Assembly (NCBI RefSeq): GCF_003463065.1
Contig: NZ_QSCM01000006.1
Span: forward strand, 124,001 to 188,000
Source of the DNA: Blautia sp. OF03-15BH
GTDB taxonomy: Bacteria; Bacillota; Clostridia; Lachnospirales; Lachnospiraceae
Direction of reading: 5' to 3'
Length of the DNA stretch: 64,000 nt
Shown here: in pieces, positions 22,521 to 30,928 of the stretch
Layout: each line of letters begins with the position of its first letter
Position numbering within the stretch: the first letter of the stretch is position 1
Made by a program: the position numbers and the translations under genes
The notes under the pieces: model-generated
Told to the model about the DNA's origin: nothing
The model's database searches: none
Seen by the model: only the letters and a program-made list of their open reading frames with translations

Positions 22521-23546
22521 ATGAAAGGAAAGAATTTAAAACAGTTATTCAATAATCAGAAAGTGAAAAGAGCCGGATGTATCCTTCTGGTAGCAGCTGT
22601 GCTTGGTACCGGTGCATGGGCAGTTGACAAGGGACAGGGATCTGATGTTCCGGAACTGACAAGCTTTGTGGATCTGGACGATCAGATCTCTATCAATGAG
22701 GATGAGGTGCCGCTTGCTTCCGCACCGAAAACATCCGTTAAGACCAAGACGTCTACCACAAAGAAGATCGTAAATCTGAAAAAGAAAGCGAAGAAGACCT
22801 ATACGAAGAAGAGTGCTCCCAAGTCGGTAAAAAGTCCGACGATCACAAGGACTTCCGCAGCAGCAACGACTACGACAAAGAAAGTAACGACTACTTACGT
22901 TACGAAAAAATATAAAAAGAACTCCAAAAAAATGACCATGATCACCACGAAAAAGATCAAGACTACGGTCACAACCGTAGCCAAAAAGTCTTCCGGCACC
23001 GCAGCAACGACCGCAACGCAGACTGCAGCAGCTACCGCATTGACATCAAATAAAACTACCTCTTCAGGCAAAAATACGGCTCCGTACACGGTTTCCGCCG
23101 CCACGCTGGCACCGCTTCTTGATTCCAGAGTTCTGAAAGCTTACCAGGAGCTCCACTTTGATATCACCATCGACGGTTCTGTTTCCTATGCCGGTTACTT
23201 TGATGCGAGAAAACAGAGTATCACTCTGCGAGAAGAAAGCGATACGGTTTATCATGAGCTCGGTCATTTTGTAGCATTTATTGCTGGAAACGTTGATACC
23301 AAAGCAAACTTCCAGGCAATCTATCAGCAGGAGAAAAATTCCTTCACCGGAAGCAGACGCATCTATGCGATCCAGAACGCATCCGAGTATTTCGCAGAAT
23401 GCTTCAGAGAGTATACGTTGAATCCGGCTACGCTGAAGAGCACCTGCCCGCAGACCTTTGAAGCCATCACCAATGCGCTGGATAAGATCACGGATAACCA
23501 GGTCGCCCAGGCGAAAGCCTTCTACGGTTCCATCTGGACCAAATAA
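22521..23546 (+). CDS. Secreted zinc metallopeptidase, PPEP/ATLF-like, under c-di-GMP riboswitch
   Basis: A 341-residue protein: signal-type hydrophobic segment (residues 13-33), then a long Thr/Lys/Ser-rich basic linker (about 70-190) that may bind the wall, then a C-terminal zincin domain. The zinc motif is HELGH (His245, Glu246, His249); a third ligand Glu lies about 40 residues on in NASEYFAECFREY (near 289), with a Tyr seven residues before it. From memory this spacing matches C. difficile PPEP-1 (Zmp1), which cuts Pro-Pro bonds in surface adhesins and is also governed by a c-di-GMP riboswitch. AAAGGAGGG sets the ATG at 22521. Substrate here is unproven. Confidence 0.85.
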   Translation: MKGKNLKQLFNNQKVKRAGCILLVAAVLGTGAWAVDKGQGSDVPELTSFVDLDDQISINEDEVPLASAPKTSVKTKTSTTKKIVNLKKKAKKTYTKKSAPKSVKSPTITRTSAAATTTTKKVTTTYVTKKYKKNSKKMTMITTKKIKTTVTTVAKKSSGTAATTATQTAAATALTSNKTTSSGKNTAPYTVSAATLAPLLDSRVLKAYQELHFDITIDGSVSYAGYFDARKQSITLREESDTVYHELGHFVAFIAGNVDTKANFQAIYQQEKNSFTGSRRIYAIQNASEYFAECFREYTLNPATLKSTCPQTFEAITNALDKITDNQVAQAKAFYGSIWTK

Positions 23547-23560
23547 TAGATAGAAAATAA

Positions 23561-23592
23561 GACGGCTGTGCAGACTGCACGGCCGTTTTTCG
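23561..23592 (+). terminator. Terminator of the zincin gene
   Basis: ACGGC-T-GTGC and GCAC-G-GCCGT form a stem followed by TTTTTC. Confidence 0.75.
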
Positions 23593-23623
23593 CGCAAAAA
23601 GAGAGATGTTTTCCGGATAAGGC

Positions 23624-23653
23624 TTGACTTTTTGCGAAGCTCTGTTCTATAAT
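23624..23653 (+). promoter_or_regulatory. Promoter of the ileS T-box transcript
   Basis: TTGACT at 23624, 18-bp spacer, TATAAT at 23648, about 10 bp before the T-box leader starts. Confidence 0.75.
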
Positions 23654-23659
23654 AAAACG

Positions 23660-23936
23660 ACATGAGGAAAAACGTGGATGAAGAGAGTATGTTTTCTGCC
23701 GGGAGACCGGCGCAGCCATAAAAGACTGTCAAACGTTTCAGCGAGCCGGGGAGGGTGTAAGCCCGGTACCAGTAGGGAAGACAGAAGATCACTTCGGAGT
23801 TTCAGGGTTGAAGAACAGTAGATCCTGACGGGATTCCCCCGTTACAGGGAACACATATGCTGGTATGTGAAAATGTGTAACAGGTGGTTTTATGATTGCA
23901 ATTATGCTCTCATCCTTTTACGGATGGGAGCTTTTT
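23660..23936 (+). ncRNA. T-box leader, Ile specificity
   Basis: Stem I features are visible: the AGAGAGTA loop-E strand near 23683, the distal region AGCGAGCCGGGG-AGGGTG-TAAGCCCGG, and the specifier loop ATCACTTCGGAG with specifier codon ATC at 23788-23790, which reads tRNA-Ile(GAU). A loose T-box sequence (AACAGGTGG, 23879-23887) and a terminator (GCTCTCATCC / GGATGGGAGC with TTTTT, 23906-23936) follow. Uncharged tRNA-Ile should favour read-through into ileS. Confidence 0.9.
23906..23936 (+). terminator. T-box expression-platform terminator
   Basis: GCTCTCATCC and GGATGGGAGC pair (one G-U) around a 6-nt loop, followed by TTTTTAATT. Confidence 0.85.
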
Positions 23937-23950
23937 AATTTTCACCAACA

Positions 23951-24061
23951 GTTCAGAGTAGCAGCGATAGCGCGAAGCGCGGGGTGCTGAGTCCCAGTGG
24001 GACTCGTTTAGCACCGACCGAAGCAGCGCGTAGACCTGTGGCCTGATGGAATACTCTGAAC
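23951..24061. repeat. Long hairpin element in the ileS leader
   Basis: A 111-bp element bounded by a perfect 10-bp inverted repeat (GTTCAGAGTA at 23951, TACTCTGAAC at 24052). Inside, GGTGCT pairs with AGCACC and TCCC with GGGA. It sits after the T-box terminator and before the ileS ribosome site. The 3' edge (CTGAACGTC...) resembles that of the hairpin at 32382-32451. Confidence 0.7.
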
Positions 24062-24088
24062 GTCCTCAAGAGAAAGGAGATTTCACAC

Positions 24089-27000
24089 ATGTATGACAAA
24101 GTCCCCACAAGTATGAATTTTGTGGAACGCGAGAAAAAAGTGGAAAAATTCTGGGAAGAAAACCACATCTTTGAGAAGAGTATCGATAACCGTAAAAAAG
24201 GTGAGACCTACACCTTCTACGACGGACCGCCTACCGCTAACGGAAAACCGCACATCGGCCACGTAGAGACCCGTGTCATCAAAGACATGATCCCGCGCTA
24301 CCAGGCGATGAAGGGAAAAATGGTTCCCCGTAAAGCAGGCTGGGATACCCACGGACTTCCGGTAGAGCTGGAAGTAGAGAAAATGCTGGGTCTGGACGGA
24401 AAAGAGCAGATCGAGCAGTACGGAGTGGAGCCCTTTATCAAACACTGTAAAGAGAGCGTATGGAAGTACAAAGGCATGTGGGAGGATTTCTCCAACACCG
24501 TTGGTTTCTGGGCCGACATGGAGCATCCGTACGTTACTTACGAGAATAACTTCATCGAGTCCGAGTGGTGGGCTCTGAAACAGATCTGGGAGAAAGGTCT
24601 TCTCTATGAGGGCTACAAGATCGTTCCCTACTGTCCGCGCTGCGGTACCCCGCTTTCCAGCCATGAGGTGGCTCAGGGCTATAAAGATGTCAAAGAACGT
24701 TCCGCTATCGCAAAATTCAAAGTCGTAGGTGAGGATGCCTACATCCTGGCATGGACCACGACTCCCTGGACGCTTCCCTCCAACGTGGCTCTCTGCGTAA
24801 ACCCAGAAGAGACCTATGTAAAGGTAAAAGTAGAAGACGGAACCATTTATTATCTGGCACAGGCTCTGGCTGACAAGGTTCTGGGCGAGTGCTCCTATGA
24901 GGTTCTGGAGACCTATAAAGGAAAAGACCTGGAGTACAAAGAGTATGAGCCGCTCTACAACTTCAAGGAACTGAAGAAAAAAGCATATTACGTTGTCTGC
25001 GATACCTATGTAACCATGAGTGATGGTACCGGTGTTGTTCATATCGCTCCGGCCTTCGGTGAGGATGACTCCAAAGTCGGCAGAAGATATGACCTTCCGC
25101 TCCTGCAGCTGGTAGACGCCAAGGGTGAGATGACTCCGGAAACTCCCTGGGCAGGCGTTTTCTGTAAGAAAGCAGATCCCATGGTCCTGGAAGACCTGGA
25201 CAAGAGAGGCCTTCTCTTTGCCGCTCCGAAGTTTGAACACAGCTACCCGCATTGCTGGAGATGCGATACTCCGCTGATTTACTATGCGCGTGAGTCCTGG
25301 TTCATCAAAATGACGGCTGTGAAAGACGACCTCATCCGCAACAACAACACCGTAAACTGGATCCCCGAGAGCATCGGAAAAGGCCGTTTCGGTGACTGGC
25401 TGGAAAATGTACAGGACTGGGGCATCAGCCGTAACCGTTACTGGGGAACTCCGCTGAACATCTGGCAGTGTGAGTGTGGTCATCAGCATTCCATCGGAAG
25501 CATTGAAGAGCTGAAGTCCATGTCCGATAACTGTCCGGAGGATATTGAGCTTCACCGTCCGTACATTGATGCCGTTACCATCAAGTGTCCGAAGTGCGGC
25601 AAACAGATGCACCGTGTTCCGGAGGTAATCGACTGCTGGTTCGATTCCGGTTCCATGCCGTTCGCACAGCATCATTATCCCTTTGAAAATCAGGACCTCT
25701 TCAAACAGCAGTTCCCGGCAAAATTCATCTCTGAGGCAGTAGACCAGACCCGAGGATGGTTCTATTCCCTGATGGCGATCTCCACGCTGCTCTTCAACAA
25801 AGCTCCGTTCGAGAACGTTATCGTTATGGGTCATGTACAGGATGAGAACGGTCAGAAGATGAGTAAATCCAAAGGAAATGCCGTAGATCCGTTTGATGCG
25901 CTGAACACCTACGGTGCCGACAGCATCCGCTGGTACTTCTATACCGCCGGTGCTCCCTGGATCCCGAAGCGTTTCCATGGAAAGGCCGTAATGGAAGGAC
26001 AGAGAAAGTTCCTGGGAACTCTGTGGAACACCTATGCTTTCTATGTACTGTATGCAAACATCGACAGCTTTGATCCGACCAAGTATACACTGGATTATGA
26101 GAAACTGTCTGTTATGGATAAATGGCTCCTCTCCAAGATGAACAGCATGGTAAACGATGTGGATAAGAATCTGGGAGCTTACAAGATCCCCGAGGCAGCC
26201 AATGTTCTCCAGGATTTCGTAGATGACATGAGTAACTGGTATGTACGCCGCAGCCGTGAGCGTTTCTGGGCAAAAGGAATGGAGCAGGATAAGATCAATG
26301 CTTATCTGACTCTCTATACCGCTCTGGTGACGGTTTCCAAGGCAGCCGCTCCCATGATCCCCTTCATGACCGAGGATATTTACCAGAATCTGGTACGCAA
26401 GGTTGACGCTTCCGCTCCGGAGAGCATCCATCTCTGCGATTTCCCGACTGTGGATGAGAAGCAGATCGATAAAGAACTGGAAAAAGACATGGATGAGGTT
26501 CTGGAGATCGTCGTTATGGGACGTGCCTGCAGAAATACCGCCAATATCAAAAACCGTCAGCCGATCGCAAACATGTTTGTGAAAGCTCCGGTAGCACTGC
26601 CGGCTTACTTCCAGGATATCATCCGGGATGAGCTGAACTCCAAGAAAGTTACCTTTACCGAGGATGTACGTGCATTCACTTCCTACAGCTTCAAGCCGCA
26701 GCTGAAGACCGTAGGTCCCAAATACGGCAAACTGCTTGGAGGCATCAAGAAAACACTTGCCGAGCTGGACGGAAACGCAGCTATGGATGAGCTCAAGGCA
26801 GACGGTCAGCTGACCCTTGACATCAATGGAGAAAAGGTCGTATTATTGGAAAGTGATCTGCTGATCGAGACCGCTCAGACAGAAGGCTATGTATCCGCTC
26901 AGGAAGGTGAGGTAACCGTTGCACTGGATACCAAGCTGACACCGGAGCTGATCGAGGAAGGTTTTGTGCGTGAGATCATCAGTAAAGTACAGACCATGCG

Positions 27001-27205
27001 TAAAGAGGCAGGATTTGAGGTTATGGACCGCATCCTTGTATATGCTGCGGATAATGAGAAGATCGCAGGTCTCTTAAAAGAGCATGCCGAGGAACTGAAA
27101 AAAGAGGTACTGGCAGATGATATCATTCTTGGTTCCGTTGACGGTTATACCAAAGAGTGGAACATCAACGGCGAGAATGTAACGCTTGGTGTAAAAAAGC
27201 AGTAA
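24089..27205 (+). CDS. ileS: Isoleucyl-tRNA synthetase, type 2
   Basis: A 1038-residue class I synthetase that charges tRNA-Ile. HIGH motif at residues 55-58 (PPTANGKPHIGHVETR), KMSKS at about 590 (GQKMSKSKGNAVDP), editing-domain phrase TTPWTLPSNVALCVNPEE, and a long C-terminal extension with a DUF5915-like end. The length and the RKAGWDTHGLPVELEVEK region match the eukaryote-like IleRS2 group, which is generally insensitive to mupirocin, rather than the 920-residue IleRS1. AAAGGAGA sits 8 bp before the ATG. It is controlled by the Ile T-box upstream and has a hairpin insertion in its leader. Codon use is strongly biased, as for a highly expressed gene. Confidence 0.97.
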   Translation: MYDKVPTSMNFVEREKKVEKFWEENHIFEKSIDNRKKGETYTFYDGPPTANGKPHIGHVETRVIKDMIPRYQAMKGKMVPRKAGWDTHGLPVELEVEKMLGLDGKEQIEQYGVEPFIKHCKESVWKYKGMWEDFSNTVGFWADMEHPYVTYENNFIESEWWALKQIWEKGLLYEGYKIVPYCPRCGTPLSSHEVAQGYKDVKERSAIAKFKVVGEDAYILAWTTTPWTLPSNVALCVNPEETYVKVKVEDGTIYYLAQALADKVLGECSYEVLETYKGKDLEYKEYEPLYNFKELKKKAYYVVCDTYVTMSDGTGVVHIAPAFGEDDSKVGRRYDLPLLQLVDAKGEMTPETPWAGVFCKKADPMVLEDLDKRGLLFAAPKFEHSYPHCWRCDTPLIYYARESWFIKMTAVKDDLIRNNNTVNWIPESIGKGRFGDWLENVQDWGISRNRYWGTPLNIWQCECGHQHSIGSIEELKSMSDNCPEDIELHRPYIDAVTIKCPKCGKQMHRVPEVIDCWFDSGSMPFAQHHYPFENQDLFKQQFPAKFISEAVDQTRGWFYSLMAISTLLFNKAPFENVIVMGHVQDENGQKMSKSKGNAVDPFDALNTYGADSIRWYFYTAGAPWIPKRFHGKAVMEGQRKFLGTLWNTYAFYVLYANIDSFDPTKYTLDYEKLSVMDKWLLSKMNSMVNDVDKNLGAYKIPEAANVLQDFVDDMSNWYVRRSRERFWAKGMEQDKINAYLTLYTALVTVSKAAAPMIPFMTEDIYQNLVRKVDASAPESIHLCDFPTVDEKQIDKELEKDMDEVLEIVVMGRACRNTANIKNRQPIANMFVKAPVALPAYFQDIIRDELNSKKVTFTEDVRAFTSYSFKPQLKTVGPKYGKLLGGIKKTLAELDGNAAMDELKADGQLTLDINGEKVVLLESDLLIETAQTEGYVSAQEGEVTVALDTKLTPELIEEGFVREIISKVQTMRKEAGFEVMDRILVYAADNEKIAGLLKEHAEELKKEVLADDIILGSVDGYTKEWNINGENVTLGVKKQ

Positions 27206-27228
27206 AATAGAGAAATTCGTGTGATAAT

Positions 27229-27248
27229 ACCCCGGCAGCCGCCGGGGT
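27229..27248 (+). terminator. Hairpin after ileS
   Basis: ACCCCGGC and GCCGGGGT form an 8-bp perfect stem with an AGCC loop. The U-run is poor, so termination is likely but not certain. Confidence 0.45.
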
Positions 27249-27284
27249 GTTACCGCACTACAAGAGATAAAAAAGGAGGCAGTC

Positions 27285-29744
27285 ATGCAAAAATTCGACA
27301 AAAAAGCTTTTATTGCAGAAGTAAAAGATAATGTAAAGAAGCTTTACCGCAAAAATATCGAGGAAGCTGACAAACAGCAGATCTTCCAGGCCGTGTCTTA
27401 TGCGGTGAAAGACAGCATCATCGATAACTGGATGATGACCCAGAAAGAATATGAGAAACAGGATCCGAAATACGTTTATTACATGTCCATGGAGTTCCTG
27501 ATGGGTCGTGCCATGGGAAACAACCTGATCAACCTGACCGAGTATGATGAGGTAAAAGAAGCTCTGGATGAGCTTGGTTTTGACCTGAACGTCATCGAGG
27601 ATCAGGAGCCGGATGCTGCTCTTGGAAACGGTGGACTGGGCCGTCTGGCAGCCTGCTTCCTGGATTCTCTGGCAACCCTGAATTATGCGGCTTACGGCTG
27701 TGGTATCCGTTATCGTTACGGAATGTTCAAACAGAAGATCGAGGACGGTTATCAGGTAGAGGTACCGGATAACTGGCTGAAAAACGGCAACCCCTTCGAG
27801 CTTCGCCGTCCGGAGTATGCCAAAGAGGTAAAATTCGGCGGTTATGTGCGTGTGGAATACGATGAGAAAAATCATCGCAACAACTTCATCCAGGAGAACT
27901 ATCAGTCCGTTCGTGCCGTTCCCTTTGATATCCCCATCGTTGGCTACAACAACGGCGTGGTTAATACGCTTCGCGTATGGGATGCGGAGCCCATCGTGGA
28001 TTTCCAGCTGGATTCCTTCAACAAGGGTGATTACATGAATGCCGTTGAGCAGGAAAACCTGGCAAAGAACATCGTTGAGGTCCTCTATCCGGCAGATGAG
28101 CATTACGCAGGTAAAGAGCTTCGTCTGAAACAGCAGTATTTCTTCATTTCCGCAAGTGTACAGGAAGCTGTTGCAAAGTATAAAAAGAACCACAGCGATA
28201 TCCGTAAGTTCTATGAGAAGGCAACCTTCCAGCTGAACGATACCCATCCGACCGTAGCGGTTGCAGAGCTTATGCGTGTCCTCATGGATGAGGAAGGTCT
28301 TGGCTGGGACGAGGCATGGGAAGTAACCACAAAGACCTGTGCTTACACCAACCATACGATCATGGCAGAGGCACTGGAGAAATGGCCGATCGAGCTGTTC
28401 AGCCGCCTGCTTCCGCGTATCTATCAGATCATCGAGGAGATCAACCGCCGCTTTGTGGAAGAGATCAAAGCAAAATATCCGGGCAACCAGGAGAAGATCC
28501 GCAAGATGGCGATCATCTATGACGGACAGGTAAAAATGGCTCATCTGGCGATCGCTGCAGGCTATTCCGTAAACGGTGTTGCTGCGCTGCATACGGAAAT
28601 CCTGAAAAAACAGGAGCTGAGAGACTTCTATGAGATGATGCCGGAGAAATTCAACAGCAAGACCAACGGTATCACACAGAGAAGATTCCTGCTTCACGGA
28701 AACCCGCTGCTGGCAAGATGGGTAACTGCTCATATCGGTGACGGCTGGATCACCAACCTTCCGGAGATCCACAAAATGGCTGTTTATGTGGACGATCCCA
28801 AGGCACAGCAGGAATTTATGAACATCAAGTATCAGAATAAGGTTCGTCTGGCAAAATATATCAGAGAGCACAATGGCATCGAAGTAGATCCGAGATCCAT
28901 TTTTGATGTACAGGTAAAACGTCTCCATGAGTACAAACGTCAGCTGATGAACATCCTTCATGTGATGTACCTTTACAATCAGATCAAGGATCATCCGGAG
29001 ATGGACTTCTATCCGAGAACCTTCATTTTCGGTGCAAAGGCAGCTGCCGGTTATCGTCGTGCAAAGCTGACCATCAAGCTGATCAACTCCGTAGCGGATG
29101 TGATCAACAATGATGCATCCATCAACGGAAAACTGAAAGTAGTCTTCATCGAGGATTACCGTGTATCCAACGCAGAGCTGATCTTTGCAGCAGCTGATGT
29201 ATCCGAGCAGATCTCTACGGCAAGTAAAGAGGCATCCGGTACCGGAAATATGAAATTCATGCTGAACGGAGCACCGACTCTGGGAACCATGGACGGTGCA
29301 AACGTGGAGATCGTTCAGGAAGTCGGAAAAGAAAACGCCTTTATCTTTGGCCTGACTGCACAGCAGGTCATCGACTATGAGAACCATGGCGGCTACAATC
29401 CGATGGATTACTTCAATAACGACCAGGATATCCGTCGTGTCCTGATGCAGCTGATCAATGGTGAGTATGCACCGGATGACACCGAGAGATTCCGTGATCT
29501 GTACAACTCTCTTCTGAATACCAAGAGCAGCGACAGAGCAGATACTTACTTTATTCTGGCTGATTTCAAATCTTATGCAGCAGCCCAGTGTGAAGTAGAA
29601 AAAGCATACCGTGACGAGAAAGGCTGGGCACGGATGGCTATGCTGAATATGGCATGCAGCGGTAAATTTACTTCTGACCGTACCATTCAGGAGTATGTAG
29701 ACGAGCTGTGGCACCTGGATAAGGTGATTATGCCTGAAAAATAA
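27285..29744 (+). CDS. glgP: Glycogen/alpha-glucan phosphorylase
   Basis: An 819-residue cytoplasmic enzyme that releases glucose 1-phosphate from alpha-1,4-glucans with phosphate. The PLP site EASGTGNMKFMLNGAPTLG is intact (Schiff-base Lys near residue 656), as are the N-terminal YYMSMEFLMGRAM, ALGNGGLGRLAACFLDS and the substrate-gate region KRLHEYKRQLMN. Full length for the family. AAAAAGGAGG precedes the ATG. It lies alone between ileS and a SpoIIQ-like gene, with its own terminator; no other glycogen gene is near. Codon bias suggests high expression. Confidence 0.97.
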   Translation: MQKFDKKAFIAEVKDNVKKLYRKNIEEADKQQIFQAVSYAVKDSIIDNWMMTQKEYEKQDPKYVYYMSMEFLMGRAMGNNLINLTEYDEVKEALDELGFDLNVIEDQEPDAALGNGGLGRLAACFLDSLATLNYAAYGCGIRYRYGMFKQKIEDGYQVEVPDNWLKNGNPFELRRPEYAKEVKFGGYVRVEYDEKNHRNNFIQENYQSVRAVPFDIPIVGYNNGVVNTLRVWDAEPIVDFQLDSFNKGDYMNAVEQENLAKNIVEVLYPADEHYAGKELRLKQQYFFISASVQEAVAKYKKNHSDIRKFYEKATFQLNDTHPTVAVAELMRVLMDEEGLGWDEAWEVTTKTCAYTNHTIMAEALEKWPIELFSRLLPRIYQIIEEINRRFVEEIKAKYPGNQEKIRKMAIIYDGQVKMAHLAIAAGYSVNGVAALHTEILKKQELRDFYEMMPEKFNSKTNGITQRRFLLHGNPLLARWVTAHIGDGWITNLPEIHKMAVYVDDPKAQQEFMNIKYQNKVRLAKYIREHNGIEVDPRSIFDVQVKRLHEYKRQLMNILHVMYLYNQIKDHPEMDFYPRTFIFGAKAAAGYRRAKLTIKLINSVADVINNDASINGKLKVVFIEDYRVSNAELIFAAADVSEQISTASKEASGTGNMKFMLNGAPTLGTMDGANVEIVQEVGKENAFIFGLTAQQVIDYENHGGYNPMDYFNNDQDIRRVLMQLINGEYAPDDTERFRDLYNSLLNTKSSDRADTYFILADFKSYAAAQCEVEKAYRDEKGWARMAMLNMACSGKFTSDRTIQEYVDELWHLDKVIMPEK

Positions 29745-29782
29745 GAATCGCTCTAAACGGTTATAAAAAGTAAAAATGTCTG

Positions 29783-29815
29783 ACTCCGGGTGGAAAATTT
29801 CACCCGGAGTTTTTC
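29783..29815 (+). terminator. Terminator of glgP
   Basis: ACTCCGGGTG and CACCCGGAGT pair around an 8-nt loop, followed by TTTTT. Confidence 0.88.
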
Positions 29816-29882
29816 TGTATATTTGTCTGTGATTCGGTCAATCCTATCATTGAACAAGATCGAATAAGATGAGGTGAAGAAT

Positions 29883-30707
29883 ATGCAGAATATGAGAACA
29901 AGACTTTTTATGAAGAAACACGGTCCCGCTCTGGTTTTCAGCCTTTGTCTGGTGGGAGCGGCCGCATTTACCACGGTTTACACCCTGGATCAGGCGGAAA
30001 ACACAAAAGAACAGGAAGAGCAGACGACGGAACTGGAGAAAGAGGCCAGGATCCAGGATGCCAATGCGGCGAAAAAAGCCCGTCCTGTGGAAGAAACAGC
30101 TGTGGAGGAGCAGGATGCCAGAGTGAGTGGTTCGGATCTCATTGGGGAAGTCGTGGAGAATCCGGAAGATCTGGTAAAGCAGGTAGCGGAAACAGATGAG
30201 GAGGAAGAGACCGGTGAAACGGCCAGTGTGGCTTCTTCCGGTGTGGAGGCAGCTGCCGGAAACATCGGAACGGTTCAGGCATCCGTGCAGTTTTCAGAGG
30301 ATTCGTCTCTGGACTGGCCGGTGGCAGGAAATGTCCTGCTGGATTACAGCATGGACGGCTCTGTTTTCTTCCCGACGCTGAAGGTCTATAAGTACAATCC
30401 GGCGCTGATCATCGGCGCAGATATCGGAAGTCCCGTGGCAGCAGCTGCAAAGGGCATCGTGGATTCCGTGAAAGTGGATGAAGAGACCGGTACGACGGTG
30501 GCAATGAACATCGGAAACGGCTATGAACTGACCTATGGCCAGCTGAAAGAGATCTCTGTAAAAGAAGGAGATGTCGTGGAAGACGGCGGTCTCATCGGCT
30601 ATGTGAGCGAACCTACGAAATATTACTGCGAAGAAGGCAGCAATCTCTACTTCAAACTGACGAAAGACGGCGCACCGGTGGATCCGTTTCTGTTTCTGGG
30701 AGAATGA
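29883..30707 (+). CDS. SpoIIQ-like M23 (LytM) protein with degenerate active site
   Basis: A 274-residue protein with one N-terminal membrane segment (residues 15-38), an acidic linker (about 45-125), and a C-terminal LytM/M23 fold (about 135-270: WPVAGNVLLDYSMD, NPALIIGADIGSPVAAAAKG, GNGYELTYGQLKE, EGDVVEDGGLIGYV, LYFKLTKDGAPVDP). M23 peptidases need His in HxGxD and HxH; here those places read IIGAD and NLYFK, so the zinc ligands are missing. The protein should bind rather than cut, as proposed for Bacillus SpoIIQ, which connects mother cell and forespore with SpoIIIAH. GAGG 8 bp before the ATG supports 29883. A sporulation role is inference from similarity. Confidence 0.75.
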   Translation: MQNMRTRLFMKKHGPALVFSLCLVGAAAFTTVYTLDQAENTKEQEEQTTELEKEARIQDANAAKKARPVEETAVEEQDARVSGSDLIGEVVENPEDLVKQVAETDEEEETGETASVASSGVEAAAGNIGTVQASVQFSEDSSLDWPVAGNVLLDYSMDGSVFFPTLKVYKYNPALIIGADIGSPVAAAAKGIVDSVKVDEETGTTVAMNIGNGYELTYGQLKEISVKEGDVVEDGGLIGYVSEPTKYYCEEGSNLYFKLTKDGAPVDPFLFLGE

Positions 30708-30723
30708 CACAGAAGAAACGGAC

Positions 30724-30753
30724 TTGCACCGGGAGGCGTTTTCCGCGTATACT
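30724..30753 (+). promoter_or_regulatory. Promoter upstream of a structured RNA and GIY-YIG gene
   Basis: TTGCAC at 30724, an 18-bp spacer, TATACT at 30748. Transcription would start near 30760, some 170 bp before the next gene. Confidence 0.6.
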
Positions 30754-30759
30754 GTTATC

Positions 30760-30900
30760 AGAAAAAGAACTGCCTTACAATCCGCAGCCGCAGCATATCA
30801 CAGGCAGTGCCCGGGCATCCGGCCCGCGAGGAAAAATACCAGACAGAGCGGCTGCTTCATAGATAGATGTGATGCCCGGGAAAATATGGGCATCCTTACA
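30760..30900 (+). ncRNA. Candidate structured RNA, unassigned
   Basis: The 140 bp after the promoter have several long pairings: GCAGCCGC (about 30783) with GCGGCTGC (about 30849), the self-complementary TGCCCGGGCA (about 30808), ATCACA with TGTGAT, and GATGCCC with GGGCATC (30870-30896). I could not match it to a riboswitch or 6S/SRP consensus. It may be a leader or a free small RNA. Confidence 0.4.
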
Positions 30901-30928
30901 TAGAGCAGGGAGAATGAATGGAGATACC

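Noticed and set aside
24083..26431. 782-codon open frame on the minus strand
   Set aside because: It is the antisense shadow of ileS, whose biased codons leave few stops on the other strand. It has no ribosome site and no family features.
27258..29714. 818-codon open frame on the minus strand
   Set aside because: Shadow of glgP for the same reason; glgP has all catalytic motifs.
30760..30900. 6S RNA or SRP RNA in the structured region before the GIY-YIG gene
   Set aside because: I found neither the SRP GGAA-loop domain nor a convincing 6S bulge with closing stem; left unassigned.
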